Shown here one piece after another: positions 1 to 5,736 of a stretch of DNA of 6,080 bases; position 1 is the first letter of the stretch, and the number at the start of each line of letters is the position of its first letter. The position numbers and the translations under genes were made by a program. The stretch comes from Gammaproteobacteria bacterium (lineage in GTDB: Bacteria > Pseudomonadota > Gammaproteobacteria > Chromatiales > Chromatiaceae): the NCBI GenBank assembly GCA_019136395.1, contig JAGVUH010000065.1, forward strand, positions 1-6,080, read 5' to 3'. The notes under the pieces are model-generated. The model searched no databases. It was not told the origin of the DNA and saw only the letters and a list, made by a program, of their open reading frames with translations.

Positions 1-370
1 CGCCGCCCGCGCCCTGGGGGACGCGGCGACCCAGGTGCGGGTGGCCGCCGCCGAACGACTGCGCGCGCGCCCGGCCCTGGAACAGGTCGCCCGCCGCATT
101 GGCAAGAAGGACAAACGTGTCTATCGGCTGGTCAACGCCCGCCTGAAGGAACTGGCGGAGGCCGAGGCCCGTCCGGCCCGGATTCGCGCCCAGTGCGAGG
201 AACTTTGCGCCCAACTCGAAACCCTGGGCCGCTTCGAGAACTGGGGCCAGGATCGGGCCCGCTTCGAACTCATCGAGCGCCAGTGGGCGGCCCTGGCCGA
301 CCAGGTGGCACCGGACGCGGCAGCCCGGTTCGAGCGGGAACGGGAGCGCTTCCAGGCCGCCTATGCCGTA

Positions 371-475
371 CACCTCCAGGCTCAGACTCAGGCTCAAGCC
401 CAGCTCCAGGCCCAGCTCCAGGCCAAGGCCGAGGCTCAAGCCCATGCTCATGCCAATGCCCATCCTCAGGCCCAG
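371..475 (+). repeat. Imprecise CAG-GCC type repeat encoding a Gln-Ala/His-Ala linker
   Basis: Codons alternate CAG/CTC/CAT/CAC with GCC/GCT, giving runs such as QAQLQAQLQA and then AHAHANAHPQ. It is in frame within the DUF349 gene and lies between the first and second W...F repeats, so it is probably a flexible or extended-helix linker. The units vary in synonymous positions, so this is an older, diverged low-complexity tract rather than a recent expansion. Confidence 0.75.
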
Positions 476-2062
476 AACAGTCTGGCCGATACCCAGGAAC
501 TTCGGGACGAGGAGGCGTCCGCAGAGACCGCCGATGCCGAGCGTAAGGCGCTGATCGCCGACTTGCAGGCTGCCGCCCGACTGGACGATGCCGCGCGCCT
601 GGCGGAGACCCTGGAGGCCAGCGCGACCCGGTGGACGGCCCTGGGGACCGCCCCCCAGCCCTCATGGTCACGTTACCAGGCCGCCCGCCAAGCGGCTCAA
701 TCCCGCCTGGAGGCCCTGATGGGTGCGCGCCAGGCCAGCGACCGCCTTGCCCACTGGCTCGCCGAGGCCCGGGCGATCCTCGATCAGTCCGCCCCCCTCC
801 CCTTGCCCGTCCTGGAGAAACTGTTGCGCCAGGTCCGCATCCTCCCCCCCCTCACGGGCCCGGATCAGGAACTGCTGGCCGCGGTGATTGACGCCCGTGG
901 CCAGCTAGAGGAGCGCCAGCAACGGCAGCTTCACCATCTCGATCAGCGCCTGAAGCAGGCCATGGACAAGCTGGTCGAACTGGAGGCCGCCCTGGCCGAG
1001 GGCGAACTGCGGCATGCCGAGCCCCTATTCCAGAGCATTCAGGCCGCGGTGGAGGCCGCCGATCAGGCGGGTCACGCCAGCCCCCAGGCCCAGGGCCTCA
1101 AGGGGCGGCTGCGGGCCCTGAGCCCCCGCCTGCGCGAGCTGCAGCAGTGGCGGCGCTGGGGGGCGGACACCCATCGCGAGGGCCTCTGCCAGGCGATGGA
1201 GGAATTGGTGACCCTGGACCTGCCGCTCCCCACCAAGGTGGAACGGCTCAAGACCCTGCGGGCGGAATGGAAGGCCCTGCAACAGGACGGGGCCCCCGCC
1301 AACCAGCCCCTGTGGACGCGCTTCCAGACCGCCGCGGATCAGGTCTACGCCCTCTGCCAGCCCTGGCTGGAGCAGCGCGCCCGTGAGCGCGAGGCCGCCC
1401 GCGCGGCGCGGGAGGCGGTATGCGCGCAGCTTGAGACCTTCCTCGACCAGGTGGACTGGACCCGGGTCGATTGGCGCCAGGCCCAGCGCGCCGAACGCGA
1501 GATGCGCACCGGCTGGGAGCAGTTGGGTGAGGTCGAGCCGCGGCAGGCTCGGGCCCTCGAACGGCGCTTCCGGTTGGCCCTCAAGCGCCTCGATGACCGT
1601 CTGTCTGCGGAGCGGGCCGCCAATCAGCGCCTCAAGGAGGACCTGATCACTCGGGTCCGCGCCCTCGCCGAGGCCCCCGATCTGGCCGCCGCCATCGAAG
1701 AGACCAAGCGGCTCCAAAGCCAGTGGCATACCACCGTCGCCGCCCGCCAACGGGATGAAAACCGCCTGTGGCAGGAGTTCCGCGCCGGGTGTGACGCCGT
1801 CTTCGCCCGCCGCCGCCAGCGCTACGAGGCCCAGGCCGCCGAACTGGAAGACAACCGCCAGCGGCGGGAGGCCATCCTCGCCGGGGCGGAGGCCCTGGCC
1901 GGGGACCTGGCGCGGACGGAGACGCCCTGGCCCGCCGACCTCCCGGGGCTGCTGGCGGGCCTTGCCGCCCGCTGGCGGGAGTCAAGTCATTTGCCGGTGC
2001 CCCGCCAGGTCGTCGTCGACCAGGAGCGGCGCTGGCAGCAACTCCAGGAGCGCTTCCGGAAC

Positions 2063-2094
2063 CTGAGCCGGGAGCGCCCTGAGCCGGGAGCGCC
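2063..2094 (+). repeat. Perfect 16-bp tandem duplication causing the frameshift
   Basis: CTGAGCCGGGAGCGCC occurs at 2063-2078 and again, identically and without spacer, at 2079-2094. Sixteen is not a multiple of three, so the extra copy moves the DUF349 frame by one base. With one copy removed the protein reads ...RFRNLSRERQARQRRQTL..., continuous helical sequence typical of the family; with both it becomes Pro/Gly/Ala-rich nonsense and terminates at 2186-2188. Confidence 0.95.
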
Positions 2095-2654
2095 AGGCCC
2101 GGCAGCGGCGCCAGACCCTAGATCTGCTCACGCGCCAGGCCCAGGTGTGCGCAACCCTGGAAGGTCTGACCGCCAACGGCCTGGGTGATCCTCAGGCCCT
2201 GACCACCGCCGGGGCCGCCTGGGCCGCCCTCCCCCACCACGCCGACCCGACCCTCCAGGCCGCCATCACCCAGCGTTTTGAGCAGGCCCGGGCCTGGGCC
2301 GCGGCGGTGGCAACCGGTCTGCCAGGCCGGGAGCGGGAGGCCGAAGCCGAGGCCAACGCCCGCGCCCGGGCGGAGCTGTGCCTGGGCCTGGAGATCCTGG
2401 CCCAGATCGATTCCCCGCCGGCCTGCGCCCAGGAGCGCCTGGCCCTGCAGGTCAACCGCCTGCAGGAACACCTCGCCGCCGGCGAGCGCGATCCCCTTGC
2501 CGAGGCCTCCCGGCTACTGGAGCGCTGGTATCTTATCGGCCCACTGCTGGCGGACCGCCAGGCCGAGCTCGAACCCCGCTTCCAGCGCGTCCAGGCCGCC
2601 CTGCTGGCCGCCACGTCTGAAGGTGAGACCGGGATAGAGATCAAGACCGGCACC

Positions 2655-2690
2655 GGGACTGGCATTGGGACTGGCATTGGGACTGGCATT
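2655..2690 (+). repeat. 12-bp tandem repeat, three perfect copies, encoding Gly-Thr-Gly-Ile
   Basis: GGGACTGGCATT is repeated exactly at 2655-2666, 2667-2678 and 2679-2690, with degenerate units on both sides (accggcacc before, gtgactggga after). In the restored DUF349 frame it gives a TGTGIGTGIGTGIVTGT-type tail just before the C-terminus. The unit is a multiple of three, so copy-number change would lengthen or shorten the tail without shifting the frame. It lies downstream of the 16-bp duplication and so would not be translated in frame from the broken gene. Confidence 0.9.
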
Positions 2691-2755
2691 GTGACTGGGA
2701 CGGATCGGACCACGCGGCCCCAGGCCGAGCCGGAAGCCCCGGGAGGACAGCCTCG

Positions 2756-3214
2756 GTGAGTTTGGACCCATCCCCCTCCCCCAAGGACCGCTACCAAACC
2801 CCCGCCGGAGTCGAGGACGCCTTTTACGAGGCCTTCGCCCGCCTCGATCTCACCCTCATGGTCGCCCTCTGGCTGCCGGGCGAGCGAGCCGTGTGCATCC
2901 ACCCGGGCGGGCAGTTGTTGCGCGGGTCCGACGAGGTACTCGACGGCTGGCGCAGCATCTTCAATGGCGCCCAACCCCCGATTGTCGAGTATCGCCGCAT
3001 CGACGCCTTCAGCAGCGAGACCCTGACCGTCCACCTGGTGGAGGAGCGCATCCGTCCCCACCAGGCCCCGGCGGAGGCCGCCAACCGGCTGATCGCCACC
3101 AACGTCTTTCTCCACCAGGAGGGCCGTTGGTACCTGGCCGAGCACCATGGCTCCCTGCCGCTGATTCGCCCGCCCCGCCGCGAACTGGAGCCAGAGAAGC
3201 CGCGCCTGCATTGA
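2756..3214 (+). CDS. SnoaL-like / NTF2-like small domain protein
   Basis: A 152-residue protein of the NTF2/SnoaL cone-fold superfamily. The sequence shows the expected order: N-terminal helix with FYEAFARLDL (23-32), a strand with CIHPGG (47-52), a GWRSIF helix (65-69), then the strand pair VHLVEERI (92-99) and ATNVFL...GRWYLAEHHGS (114-133). The CIHPGG, ATNVF and HH motifs resemble an uncharacterised proteobacterial NTF2-like family; ligand and reaction are unknown, and I see no basis for calling it an enzyme. It starts with GTG overlapping the TGA of the DUF349 gene (GTGA), and a GGAGGA-type ribosome site at 2742-2747 sits 8 nt upstream, which supports this start over the later internal ATG. 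The overlap suggests translational coupling to the upstream gene, so the upstream frameshift could lower its expression. Confidence 0.85.
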   Translation: MSLDPSPSPKDRYQTPAGVEDAFYEAFARLDLTLMVALWLPGERAVCIHPGGQLLRGSDEVLDGWRSIFNGAQPPIVEYRRIDAFSSETLTVHLVEERIRPHQAPAEAANRLIATNVFLHQEGRWYLAEHHGSLPLIRPPRRELEPEKPRLH

Positions 3215-3232
3215 GCCTGTTGGTAACAGGCT
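3214..3232 (+). terminator. Perfect 8-bp hairpin overlapping the stop codon, possible terminator
   Basis: AGCCTGTT (3214-3221) pairs fully with AACAGGCT (3225-3232) around a 3-nt GGT loop, beginning at the last base of the TGA of the NTF2-like gene. There is no U-tract immediately after it, so it is not a standard intrinsic terminator; it could act as a weak terminator or as an mRNA 3'-end stabiliser. Confidence 0.45.
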
Positions 3233-3244
3233 GGTGGTACCACC
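3233..3244. promoter_or_regulatory. 12-bp perfect palindrome GGTGGTACCACC upstream of pssA
   Basis: GGTGGT/ACCACC is a perfect dyad directly adjoining the hairpin at 3214-3232 and ending one base before the candidate -35 of the pssA promoter; it is followed by TTT (3245-3247). It could be a protein-binding dyad for pssA control or part of a compound terminator structure. The sequence alone does not decide. Confidence 0.35.
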
Positions 3245-3274
3245 TTTCCGCCCTTACCGGGGGGCCGTTATACT
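3245..3274 (+). promoter_or_regulatory. Candidate sigma70-type promoter for pssA and the Nudix gene
   Basis: TATACT at 3269-3274 matches the -10 consensus at five of six positions and stands out in a very GC-rich region, 35 nt before the pssA ATG. The best-placed -35 is TTTCCG (3245-3250) with an 18-nt spacer; it is a poor match, so an activator or a different -35 is possible. Confidence 0.4.
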
Positions 3275-3309
3275 CCCGCGTCAAACCAACTCTTTCCGGA
3301 ACTCCCCCA

Positions 3310-4092
3310 ATGGACGACCCCTCGACCGCTCCTGAAACCCTTGACGAAGCGCAAGGTCCGCCCACTCGCCGGCGCCGCGGCGTTTACCTGTTGCCCAACC
3401 TCTTCACCACGGCGGCCCTCTTCGCCGGCTTCTACGCCATCATCGCCGGCATCCAGGGCAAGTTCGAGGCGGCGGCCATCGCCATCTTCGCCGCCATGAT
3501 CCTCGATGGACTCGACGGGCGGGTGGCCCGACTCACCCACACCCAGAGCGATTTTGGCGCCGAGTATGACAGCCTCTCCGACATGGTCGCCTTCGGCGTG
3601 GCCCCGGCCCTGGTGGCCTATGGCTGGGCCCTCAACGGCCTGGGCAAGATCGGCTGGCTGGCCGCCTTCATCTACGCCACCGCCGCCGCCCTGCGGCTGG
3701 CCCGCTTCAACACCATGATCGGCACCGCCGACAAGCGCTTCTTCCAGGGCCTGCCCAGCCCCTCGGCGGCGGCCATCGTCGCCGCCGGCATCTGGATCGG
3801 CGCCGATCAGGGGATCAGCGGTGCGGACGTCAACTGGCTGGCCGCCTTCCTCACCACCCTGGCCGGGTTGCTCATGGTCAGCAATTTCCGCTATCGCAGC
3901 TTCAAGGACCTGGACCTGCGCAATCGCGTGCCCTTCGTCGCCGCCGTGATCATCATGCTCGGCTTCGCCCTCGTCTACCTGCACCCGCCGGTGATCCTGT
4001 TCCTCGGGTTCCTGACCTACGCCCTGTCCGGACCGCTGCTGGCCCTCATCCGCTTGCAGCAAAAGCGGGCCCGCCGGCGGGAGCAGCCTTGA
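3310..4092 (+). CDS. pssA: CDP-diacylglycerol-serine O-phosphatidyltransferase (phosphatidylserine synthase)
   Basis: Integral inner-membrane enzyme of the CDP-alcohol phosphatidyltransferase family. It transfers phosphatidyl from CDP-diacylglycerol to L-serine, giving phosphatidylserine and CMP, the precursor of phosphatidylethanolamine. The 260-residue protein contains the complete family signature D-x2-DG-x2-AR-x8-G-x3-D-x3-D: D66, D69, G70, A73, R74, G83, D87, D91, the metal- and nucleotide-binding aspartates all present. Opening VYLLPNLFTT and several hydrophobic segments (about 31-48, 54-66, 92-110, 114-130, 152-166, 174-191, 208-224, 227-248) fit a polytopic type II PssA, as does the basic tail QKRARRREQP. 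The membrane-bound type differs from the E. coli PLD-type PssA. The ATG at 3310 is chosen because it precedes the usual short hydrophilic N-terminus; the frame is open further upstream but reads as non-coding there. The ribosome site is weak (GGA at 3298-3300). Confidence 0.95.
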   Translation: MDDPSTAPETLDEAQGPPTRRRRGVYLLPNLFTTAALFAGFYAIIAGIQGKFEAAAIAIFAAMILDGLDGRVARLTHTQSDFGAEYDSLSDMVAFGVAPALVAYGWALNGLGKIGWLAAFIYATAAALRLARFNTMIGTADKRFFQGLPSPSAAAIVAAGIWIGADQGISGADVNWLAAFLTTLAGLLMVSNFRYRSFKDLDLRNRVPFVAAVIIMLGFALVYLHPPVILFLGFLTYALSGPLLALIRLQQKRARRREQP

Positions 4093-4099
4093 TCCGGAT

Positions 4100-4525
4100 A
4101 TGACCCCCGCCAAGCGCTCCGCGGGCGTGGTCGTGGTGCGCCACTTCCCCACCGGCCGGCGTTATCTACTGTTGCGCTGTTATCAGTATTGGGATTTCCC
4201 CAAGGGCGAGATCGAAGCGGGCGAGCCCCCCTTGGCCGCTGCCATTAGGGAGGTCCGGGAAGAAACCAGCCTCGCCGACTTGGATTTTCGCTGGGGCGAG
4301 AGCTTCATCGAGACCCTGCCCTACAGCCGTGGCAAAGTCGCCCGCTATTACCTGGCGGAGAGCCCGGGGGACGAGGTCTCCCTCCCCGTCAGCCCCGAGC
4401 TTGGCCGGCCGGAACATGATGAGTTCCGCTGGCTGGAACGTGACGAGGCCCTGGCGCTGGTCAATCCGCGCATCCGGGCTGTACTGGAGTGGGCCGAGCG
4501 CCAGGGCCATGGATCATCGCCATAA
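4100..4525 (+). CDS. Nudix hydrolase, bis(5'-nucleosyl)-tetraphosphatase (asymmetrical)-like
   Basis: A 141-residue single-domain Nudix protein. The Nudix box spans 36-58: G36, E42, R50, E51, V52, E54, E55, L58, so all metal-binding glutamates are present; the conserved glycine near the end of the box is Ser57. WDFPKGEIEAGE (31-42) before the box and the later EHDEFRWLERDEALAL (105-120) resemble the Ap4A hydrolase (NUDT2-like) subfamily, which cleaves diadenosine tetraphosphate to ATP and AMP and thereby clears alarmone-like dinucleotides. Other nucleoside-diphosphate-linked substrates cannot be excluded. The start is 7 nt after the pssA stop, implying one transcript; the nearest GGGAG (4079-4083) is 16 nt from the ATG, rather far, so initiation may depend on coupling to pssA translation. 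The substrate assignment is inference; the Nudix assignment is firm. Confidence 0.88.
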   Translation: MTPAKRSAGVVVVRHFPTGRRYLLLRCYQYWDFPKGEIEAGEPPLAAAIREVREETSLADLDFRWGESFIETLPYSRGKVARYYLAESPGDEVSLPVSPELGRPEHDEFRWLERDEALALVNPRIRAVLEWAERQGHGSSP

Positions 4526-4545
4526 CCACCACCTGGAACTGGTGG
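4526..4545 (+). terminator. Short hairpin right after the Nudix stop, weak terminator candidate
   Basis: CCACCA (4526-4531) pairs with TGGTGG (4540-4545) across an 8-nt loop, immediately after the TAA at 4523-4525. The stem is only 6 bp and no T-run follows, so it is at best a weak or Rho-assisted end for the pssA-Nudix transcript. Confidence 0.3.
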
Positions 4546-4546
4546 G

Positions 4547-4677
4547 CTAACTCTCATGAGGCGGCGCGCCACACCCCTGATGATGACAGACATGCCTGGT
4601 GACTTTCACGCTAACTGTCATGAGGGGTCGGGCCACACCCCTGATTATGAAAGACTTTGTGATGACTTTCACGCTAA
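4547..4677. repeat. Two-copy ~64-bp tandem repeat in the convergent intergenic region
   Basis: Copy 1 is 4547-4610 and copy 2 is 4611-4673, followed by CTAA as the start of a possible third unit. Shared exact blocks include CATGAGG (4555-4561 and 4619-4625), GCCACACCCCTGAT (4568-4581 and 4632-4645) and GACTTTCACGCTAA (4601-4614 and 4664-4677). The first two blocks are offset by 64 bp and the last by 63 bp, so one single-base indel separates the copies, plus roughly ten substitutions. The tract is visibly less GC-rich than the flanking genes. GCTAA also recurs at 4687-4691, which may be a residue of a further unit. No transposase ends or target-site duplication are apparent. Confidence 0.8.
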
Positions 4678-4735
4678 GATCTGGTCGCTAACCCGCCGAC
4701 TGAAAAGAGAGCGGGACTGCAAGGCGGTGGATTGA
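4556..4735 (+). CDS. Doubtful 59-codon ORF running through the tandem repeat
   Basis: From ATG 4556 the frame is open to TGA at 4733-4735; other ATGs are at 4580, 4583 and 4592. The predicted peptide has DFHA twice, 21 residues apart, because the repeat offset there is 63 bp, and it ends in a charged helix-like stretch (KIWSLTRRLKRERD). I do not recognise a family. GGTGGG at 4541-4546 could serve as a ribosome site. Against coding: it starts just after the Nudix stop in the same frame, codon use differs from the strongly GC-ending neighbours, and differences between the repeat copies are not concentrated at third positions. It may be a chance ORF or a remnant of a small foreign gene. Confidence 0.2.
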   Translation: MRRRATPLMMTDMPGDFHANCHEGSGHTPDYERLCDDFHAKIWSLTRRLKRERDCKAVD

Positions 4736-4752
4736 ATTATGGGCCAAGCACC

Positions 4753-4781
4753 CCTTTGGGCAGGCTAAAGCTGCCCCAAGG
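4753..4781 (-). terminator. Hairpin terminator candidate downstream of pdxJ
   Basis: CCTTTGGGCAG (4753-4763) pairs with CTGCCCCAAGG (4771-4781) in an 11-bp stem with a single T/C mismatch and a 7-nt loop, ending 3 nt from the pdxJ stop. There is no strong T-run on either side. Its position between convergent genes suggests it ends the recO-pdxJ transcript and may block read-through in both directions. Confidence 0.55.
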
Positions 4782-4784
4782 ACA

Positions 4785-5531
4785 TCAACCGGGCCTGGAC
4801 TGGCTACCGGCGATAAGGGCCTTCATGTCCCTTACGGCCCGCTCAAGGCCGGTGAAGAGGGCCCGGGCGACGATGGCATGGCCGATATTGAGCTCGCGGA
4901 CGCCGGGGATGGCGGCGATGGCCTGGACATTGTGGTAATCCAGGCCGTGACCGGCATTGACATGCAGGCCCAGGCCGGTGCCCAGGGTCACGGCCTGATA
5001 GATCCGCGTCAGCTCCCGGTCGCGACTGGCCGGGTCGGGGGACTCGGCATAGGCGCCGGTGTGGATCTCGACCACCGGGGCGCCGATGGCCAGGGCGGCC
5101 TCCACCTGGAGCGGATCGGGGTCGATGAAAAGGGAGACGCGGATGCCCGCCGCGGCCAGGCGGGCGCAATAGTCCGTCAGCTCGGCCTGGCGGCTGGCGA
5201 CGTCCAGGCCACCCTCGGTGGTGAGCTCCTCGCGCCGCTCGGGGACCAGGCAACAGTCCGCGGGGCGGATGCGCGTCGCCAGGTCGGCCATCTCCGTGGT
5301 TGCGGCCATCTCCAGGTTCATGCGGGTCTGCAGGATGTGGCGCAGGTAATCGACATCCCGGTCCTGGATGTGGCGTCGATCCTCGCGGAGGTGCAGGGTG
5401 ATGGCGTCGGCCCCGGCCTGCTCGGCCACCAGGGCGGCCTGAATGGGCTCGGGGTAGCGAGTGCCGCGCACCTGGCGCAGGGTGGCGATGTGGTCGATGT
5501 TGACACCGAGCAGGACGGGGGGGCTGGACAT
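4785..5531 (-). CDS. pdxJ: Pyridoxine 5'-phosphate synthase
   Basis: Cytosolic TIM-barrel enzyme that condenses 3-amino-2-oxopropyl phosphate (1-amino-3-phosphohydroxyacetone) with 1-deoxy-D-xylulose 5-phosphate to give pyridoxine 5'-phosphate, the last ring-forming step of DXP-dependent vitamin B6 synthesis. The 248-residue sequence matches the family along its whole length: [16 protein letters not shown] (8-23), [17 protein letters not shown] (39-55), RMNLEMA (70-76), CCLVPE (93-98), TTEGGLDV (104-111), VEIHTGAYA (154-162), [11 protein letters not shown] (191-201) and ELNIGHAI (213-220). Residues aligning with the E. coli catalytic set H45, E72 and H193 are H47, E74 and H195, all present. 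The ATG at 5531 is chosen because it gives the usual short N-terminus before VNIDH; GGAG at 5547-5544 lies 12 nt upstream. The frame is open far upstream, but that part reads as non-family sequence antisense to recO coding. It lies downstream of recO, the classic gammaproteobacterial order. Confidence 0.97.
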   Translation of the reverse strand: MSSPPVLLGVNIDHIATLRQVRGTRYPEPIQAALVAEQAGADAITLHLREDRRHIQDRDVDYLRHILQTRMNLEMAATTEMADLATRIRPADCCLVPERREELTTEGGLDVASRQAELTDYCARLAAAGIRVSLFIDPDPLQVEAALAIGAPVVEIHTGAYAESPDPASRDRELTRIYQAVTLGTGLGLHVNAGHGLDYHNVQAIAAIPGVRELNIGHAIVARALFTGLERAVRDMKALIAGSQSRPG

Positions 5532-5736
5532 GCTGGATGAGAACTCCGGTGATAAGGGGCGACAACGACAGAGCCGGCACTGAGCGACTGCGCTCATCGT
5601 TAGCCATGCGTTCAGCCGGGAACCAGGGCGCTGGCACATGGGCGCTGGTCGCCAAGGCCTGGGCCACCGCATGACGGCCCGCGCTGTCATGCGCAGCGGT
5701 CCCGGCAAGGACAAAGGACAGAACCCAGCTGAAAGC
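5532..5736 (-). other. 205-nt recO-pdxJ intergenic region with inverted repeats
   Basis: recO and pdxJ are often only a few bases apart, but here 205 nt separate them. I see no convincing gene in it. It contains an 11-bp hairpin (5668-5693), a 6-bp hairpin TGAGCG-ACTG-CGCTCA (5581-5596) and a 9-bp direct repeat GGGCGCTGG (5626-5634 and 5640-5648). No clear -10/-35 pair for pdxJ could be picked. It could be an untranslated leader, a weak terminator region plus a new promoter, or remnants of lost sequence. Confidence 0.5.
5668..5693 (-). promoter_or_regulatory. Strong hairpin between recO and pdxJ
   Basis: CGCATGAC (5668-5675) and GTCATGCG (5686-5693) are perfect inverted repeats. Pairing continues inward through a G/T wobble and two more pairs to a CCGC loop, an 11-position stem. 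It lies 43 nt past the recO stop with no T-run after it on the minus strand, so it is more likely an RNA-processing or stability element, an attenuator or a protein-binding dyad than a plain intrinsic terminator. Confidence 0.45.

Larger units (their letters stand above)
2..2759 (+). pseudogene. DUF349 domain protein, 5'-partial and frameshifted by a 16-bp duplication
   Basis: Large, Arg/Glu/Ala-rich, mostly helical protein built from DUF349-type repeats; the molecular function of the family is not firmly established. The frame is open from base 2, so the true start lies upstream; a GTG at 35 is only the first possible start inside the window. Numbering from that GTG: a HEAT-like N-terminal stretch (1-45), then helical W...F repeats at about 51-115, 170-228, 381-455, 459-525 and 534-600, the clearest having EWKAL...LWTRF and SQWHT...LWQEF. 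A Gln/Ala/His-rich linker lies at 113-147. The frame reads correctly to residue 681, then a 16-bp duplication (2063-2094) shifts it and it stops at 2186-2188. The correct continuation runs in the next frame to the TGA at 2757-2759 and includes another repeat (LLERWYLIGP...RFQRV). Removing one copy gives at least 913 codons, the usual size for this family; as read, about 221 C-terminal residues are lost. It could be a genuine mutation or an assembly error. Confidence 0.85.

Noticed and set aside
1025..1750. 241-codon minus-strand ORF inside the DUF349 gene
   Set aside because: Leu/Gly-rich antisense shadow of a high-GC coding region; the plus strand here carries clear DUF349-type repeats.
2145..2759. 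Separate gene starting at GTG 2145
   Set aside because: Its frame is open from 2067 and joins directly to the DUF349 protein when one 16-bp copy is removed; it is the broken-off C-terminal part, not an independent gene.
2192..3211. 339-codon minus-strand ORF spanning the DUF349 3' end and the NTF2-like gene
   Set aside because: It is antisense to two recognisable plus-strand proteins. Its repeat-derived VPMPVPMPVP stretch comes from the 12-bp repeats, and no domain is recognisable.
3268..4152. 294-codon minus-strand ORF opposite pssA
   Set aside because: His/Gly/Asp/Glu-rich mirror of the PssA membrane segments; PssA on the plus strand has an intact catalytic signature.
4547..4677. CRISPR array
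   Set aside because: There are only two adjacent copies of about 64 bp, with no regular spacers between short identical repeats and no cas genes nearby.
4526..4784. Insertion sequence or attachment site in the intergenic gap
   Set aside because: No transposase or integrase coding, no terminal inverted repeats and no target-site duplication could be found around the repeat tract.
4878..5540. 220-codon plus-strand ORF opposite pdxJ
   Set aside because: Antisense to a full-length, fully conserved PdxJ; Gly/Asp-rich shadow composition.
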